Shown here: positions 59,740-64,000 of the stretch, in pieces
Numbering within the stretch: position 1 is the first letter of the stretch
Layout of the letters: each line of letters starts with the position of its first letter
Assembly (NCBI RefSeq): GCF_041260155.1
Contig: NC_091941.1
Location: 21,594,747 to 21,658,746, forward strand
DNA: 64,000 nucleotides
Direction: 5' to 3'
From: Ptychodera flava
Taxonomy: Eukaryota; Hemichordata; Enteropneusta; Ptychoderidae
The notes under the pieces: model-generated
Databases searched by the model: none
Seen by the model: only the letters and a program-made list of their open reading frames with translations
What the model was told of the DNA's origin: nothing
Position numbers and translations under genes: made by a program

Positions 59740-60003
59740 TTAAAGGGACAAAGTTGGCCATTTTTTTTTGAAATTTGTTTGATACGAGACACTATTTGTT
59801 TGACACATTGAAAGATACTGAATGAGTAGGTGACCATAATACTAACCGCAGTTTTAGTCACGATAAATGAAACCATCACGAGAATGAATAAATGGTCATG
59901 ACCATTTATTCATTCTCACGATGGTTTCATCGTGTCTAAAACTGGGGCCAATATATGCATGGTCAGTCATTCATTATCTTTCAACATGTCAAACAATATA
60001 AAC
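59740..60003. mobile_element. Palindromic element family G, copy 2 (right arm truncated)
   Basis: Starts TTAAAGGGACAAAGTTGGCC, has the same TGGTCATGACCA centre and the CATGTCAAACAATATAA block, then loses the last part of the right arm near 60003. The arms are more diverged than in the copy at 21786. Confidence 0.85.
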
Positions 60004-60407
60004 AATAATAAACCAAGGCCTTGCAGCATCCATGACTGTGACGTGAGCCTGCACTGATTGTCTTCAAAATGACCGACTTGCGTCTGTCATCTACCTTGTC
60101 AATTCCCCAGTTCTAAATTTGAGACCCTCTGAAATCACATTTTGTGAAATATATGACTTAATTTCCTAAGTCATGTGGCGTTACACTTGATGCAAACAGA
60201 CTGGAGGTATTGCTGAACAGGACAAATCATGTTGTGTATCATCTTTTCCCTCTTTGAGGCTCTTCACTTGAAAATTCCATTTTGCAATTTAGGCTTATGG
60301 AAATAATTGTGAGAACAATCGATGTTACATAATTCTAACACAAGACAGCAGTGTTGTTCAACATTATTAAGACCAGTGTATGAGAATTAATAATTACCAT
60401 GCATATG

Positions 60408-60430
60408 GAGGGGGGGGGAAGGGGAGGGAG
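60408..60430 (+). repeat. G-rich tract
   Basis: A run of nine G followed by AAGGGGAGGGAG; quadruplex potential. Confidence 0.6.
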
Positions 60431-60641
60431 AATATCAGAAAACTTCGTGATCTAAGAATTAGTAAACTCTGTCATTGTTGCAACTTGCATTCAAATCCTG
60501 TCCAGAAGTGAAAGGATTTTAAAAACAAAACACAACATTTGATGACTTTGATTGATTGTTTCTATTTCTGAAAACAGTATGACCTATACCGGAGATGATA
60601 GACGGACTCGACTATGATTTTCAATTGCAGCATCAGGTGGA

Positions 60642-61499
60642 TTAAGGTAGGTTGCGGCTAACAGTAACTTTAATCAGGATTTTTCTGAAACTTTCAGGAG
60701 ATGTCTGGGATGAGATGAAATGTTAAAAAATAAGTAAAGATGGGGTCCCCATGCAATGGCGAGATATGGCGCCCTTTACGTTGTCCCGCGGAAACATTTA
60801 GCTGAAATTGGTTAAAATACTGTATTATTCGATTAACTAGTGTTATTGAATAATAAAACTGAAATATAGCAAAAACAATTTGACAGATTTTATACAACAC
60901 AAGTCCCTGTATTGTAATATATTAGTTTTGTGATCTACTTTGAAAATATCAGAAAATATAGCAATGTTTCCATGAATAGTGCTTTTATAAAAAGAGCAAA
61001 GTTTGGCCAAATTTTGATATTTTCATTACAAATGTCATTATCTGAAATCTACGTTTTCTTTAAACTCGTAAATTAAGCCTAACAATATATAGATTTCAAA
61101 TCAAATGAACAAAATGGGGGTCACCACATAATTTTTTAAGATATGGGCATTTTTAATACAAAAAATGCTATACTGAAGCGCCCTCTAGCGACAGATCCCT
61201 GTTTAGTTTGATATATTCGAAACTTTTTTAATAGGTATTAAATAAAGTTTAGTTAACTTAAATACTGCAAATAATCCCACATTTGTCACACTTAAAATGG
61301 GCCTGTTACACAAAGCTTGCTATCTTGGTGTGAACTGTTTTGACAAACCAGATTTGAAAGTCGCACCTCAAAGTAATTGTATGCTATATCGCGACAAAAG
61401 GACCACTTCTGGAAAGAATGCTCGCAGAAAGAACGTTCGTACGAGTGCGCAGATACGATGTGCAGTACGAAAATTCGCATTAGCCGCAACCTATATTAA
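60642..61499. mobile_element. 858-bp TTAA-flanked element (family M)
   Basis: Left TTAAGGTAGGTTGCGGCTAA, right TTAGCCGCAACCTATATTAA; 13-16 bp inverted ends between TTAA sites. The interior is AT-rich with no credible frame. Fourth TTAA-ended family in the window. Confidence 0.75.
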
Positions 61500-62775
61500 A
61501 CTCAGCGAATTCTGAGAATAAGACAAGACTGTGTCTCAGACTAGCTTCCAAAATACCATGAATATTTGACAGCCTCAGATTTGAGTCTCTACAACAAACA
61601 CACAGATACATTATTTGGTCAACTTTAAGACATTGTATTTATTAATTTAACACATACAATTGGTTTGAAAATTTTCATTACATTCCTAAAAAGCTAGTAC
61701 AATTATAACGTTTGCACATCTATATATCCAGAGAGTTTGTAGCTGCGCTACCACATATTATACGTCAAAAATGTTTTCCAATGCAAAATCTATTTACATA
61801 AGAATCCTTCCAAATATATTAAAATTAAATCCTCTTATTATTTCATAAACATGAAATACACATCCATTTTTTCTTGCATAATATAAACAAACCTTCATGT
61901 TTTAAAATACATTTCTTGAAAGACAATAGTACCAAATGTGTAAATTTTACAATGGTTCTGCAATTCAAGGCAATTGATGAAATAAATGTTGTACTCCCGT
62001 TTACTTGAAGCTACCAAATTTTTATCATTGACCATTGACCCTTGTGTATGCCATGCCAGTGAACGGAGCATGGGATATGGAAGCTGATGGAAGCTATTAA
62101 TTTCTGTTATCTGCTCATTTTTTTTTGTTAATATTTTCATTGAGCAAATCTTGCCTATTCATATATTTTAACTAGCTCAAAGCATGACGAAGAGTCTGTG
62201 CATTGTTTTTGTCATCTGCTCTTCCACCTGCCAGGAGGTTGGAGTTCAAAATTACTGGAGAGATTTATGAGTATATTTTCAATGAACTTGAACATCAAAC
62301 CCTCTTCCACAAGCAATATTTGATTTTGATATCTCACCAAGATATCTCTCTCAATAATTTGAACGAATAAATGTTTTTTAATTTTGAACTATCAAAAATT
62401 GCACTAACCATTGGTTAGTTGTTTTACAATAAATTCCTCAAATTTTGAAGATGTCATGAGCATAAAAGAGACACTCAACAAAATTATACTTGATAAACAG
62501 GATTAACTGTATAATATCAATTGCTGCATGTTTATAAGGAACAAATCCTAAACAGTTACATTCCTCAGTTGTTAAACCATTCTACGTTAACTTTCCCTAC
62601 ATAGAGATCTAAATTGCAGTTTTTTTGTTTAAAATCTCAGCCTTGTATTCTTTGAATAGAATTCTTGGTCTGGAACAGATACTGAATATACCGGGTATGT
62701 ATGGTACTTATCAGAAAATACTGCCATAAAAAGTGCATGCAACCATAGACACACAGGTCTATGATGCACATCATA
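61500..62775. other. Intergenic, downstream of second peptidase gene, nothing recognised
   Basis: AT-rich; probably includes the 3' UTR of gene 2, but no clear polyadenylation signal could be assigned. Confidence 0.5.
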
Positions 62776-62974
62776 CTACTTTTCAGCAATTGCTGATTTT
62801 AATTTGATAGCGGATCCATGGATGAAGTACGCCACCACTGACATGTGTTTCTCTACCCTCCTCCACTGCTCATCGGGATCATCCGTGTTTTCAATGTCAA
62901 AGAGGGCATCCAACAGACCCGGAAATGCATCTCCAGAATAGACATCCTTACTGCTTGGTGCAAAAACCACATGT
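62776..62974 (-). CDS. Second NAALADase-like gene, terminal exon (partial gene)
   Basis: Encodes [30 protein letters not shown], a C-terminal helix and a TAG stop. Paralogous to 14921-15125, slightly shorter. The human K699 position is Val here, so this copy also lacks the S1' lysine. Acceptor taccacag. No close AATAAA was seen after the stop. Confidence 0.93.
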
Positions 62975-63392
62975 CTGTGGTATTTGAATAAAGATAGTTT
63001 TAAAAGAGCAATGTTAATGAATGGCTGCATTTTCTGTAATTGTTGGATAAGTCATTTATACTACCGATCATTTCCAAGGTAAAGATGTATCTGTTACTAA
63101 GTACTCTTCTTGCTAAAACATACACTTCTAATTTGCTAAAATCACAATTTATTTGATTTTTTTTAAAACCATAGACAAATTCATGACTTGTAGCTGACAA
63201 CATTAATGTTAAGTTGACATATCATTACCATTGACAGAAACAAATAGATGAATGCATCTCCACATAGAGTCAAAAACAAATGAAAAAGGGAAAAAATAGA
63301 AAATTTCTGGCCCCAAATCAAATATGCTGTTAAAGTGTAAATAAGTAGTGTGATACCACCACACAAAATAATTCTTGGGATGGTTTACTTAC

Positions 63393-63485
63393 TTATATAA
63401 TGGTCTGTCTGGCAATCCTGCAGGATCAAGAAACGTCCTGTCCAAGTACATCAAATGATCATTGACCTTCCTTATAACAAATGGA
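63393..63485 (-). CDS. Second NAALADase-like gene, penultimate exon (partial gene)
   Basis: Encodes PFVIRKVNDHLMYLDRTFLD then PAGLPDRPLY, clearly paralogous to 17555-17647 with identical length (93 nt) and phase. Acceptor ctccacag, donor gtaagtaa. All earlier exons lie beyond the right edge of the window. Same strand as gene 1, so a head-to-tail duplicate. Confidence 0.93.
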
Positions 63486-64000
63486 CTGTGGAAAGAATTA
63501 AGAAACAATTGTAATTTTAATAATTTATATGAAGTGTATGTGTCATTTGAATGAACATCAGAGAAAGATTTACTTTCCATGCACACAGATTTTGCCACAT
63601 CTGTGCAATTCAAATTGATGCATTAGCATTGTTGTTCAGAAATGTAACGTTTTATGGCAGAGTTCTAAACTATGTCTGGGGTGGAAGAAGACATCAGTAT
63701 GACTGAAATTACTTGCTAGCTGTGAATTGATTCTGCAATTTCCACTGCAAACAAAGTCACTGACACACTTGCTTGAACTTTCCCAAAGAAATCTGTGAAG
63801 GTATATATACAACGATAATTATGCATTTCTACTTCATTCATTGAACATCATATCAGACATAATTATGTGTATGGCAACTCTATCTCTAGGAATTGATCAT
63901 GAGAAGTTAGGAGTCTAAGAGTGGTAAAAATGGAAAAAAAAATTGCACTGCGAAAATTTCAGTGAAAATAACATATTCTACTTTAACACAAAGCGCAGCC
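63486..64000. other. Intron of second NAALADase-like gene
   Basis: Sequence upstream of the penultimate exon acceptor; no further exon before the window edge. Confidence 0.6.

Overview
This is an AT-rich animal nuclear window, probably from a marine invertebrate; the sequence does not fix the phylum. The genes have many small exons, GT-AG introns and repeat-packed introns. There are no operons, no CRISPR array and no RNA gene I could recognise.

The backbone is a minus-strand gene for a glutamate-carboxypeptidase-II-like enzyme (NAALADase/FOLH1 type, peptidase family M28B). Seventeen coding exons run from 47695 down to 14921. Every junction chosen is GT-AG and keeps phase, giving 826 residues and a stop. 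It is a type II membrane protein with an unusually long N-terminal tail, and all zinc ligands are present. Two residues of the glutamate-binding S1' pocket of the human enzyme are replaced. The last two exons of a second, closely similar gene lie at 62776-63485 on the same strand, so this is a head-to-tail tandem cluster. The body of the second gene lies beyond the right edge.

Between the two genes, on the plus strand, is a nearly full-length LINE retrotransposon (about 47.8-53.8 kb). Its ORF1 is intact and encodes a novel-looking N-terminal region, a coiled coil and an SGNH/GDSL hydrolase domain. ORF1 overlaps ORF2 (endonuclease, reverse transcriptase, C-terminal Cys/His motif) by 8 nt. ORF2 carries about four frameshifts and one stop.

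Much of the rest is small DNA transposons and tandem arrays inside the introns and flanks. Four different families end in TTAA on both sides (piggyBac-like MITEs), including a 334-bp nearly perfect palindrome in intron 14. Other inverted-repeat elements include a 4.25-kb element with GCGC-rich terminal repeats nested in a tandem array, and an 801-bp element with 85-bp ends carrying a short open frame. Three arrays or partial copies share a (GGAC)n plus GC-rich hairpin 3' module, like pearl/HINE (Helentron-related) elements. A 26-bp minisatellite is open in all three forward frames.

Regions: 1-14.9 kb intergenic, repeats only; 14.9-47.7 kb gene 1; 47.8-53.8 kb LINE; 53.8-62.7 kb intergenic with arrays, minisatellite and MITEs; 62.8-64.0 kb 3' end of gene 2.
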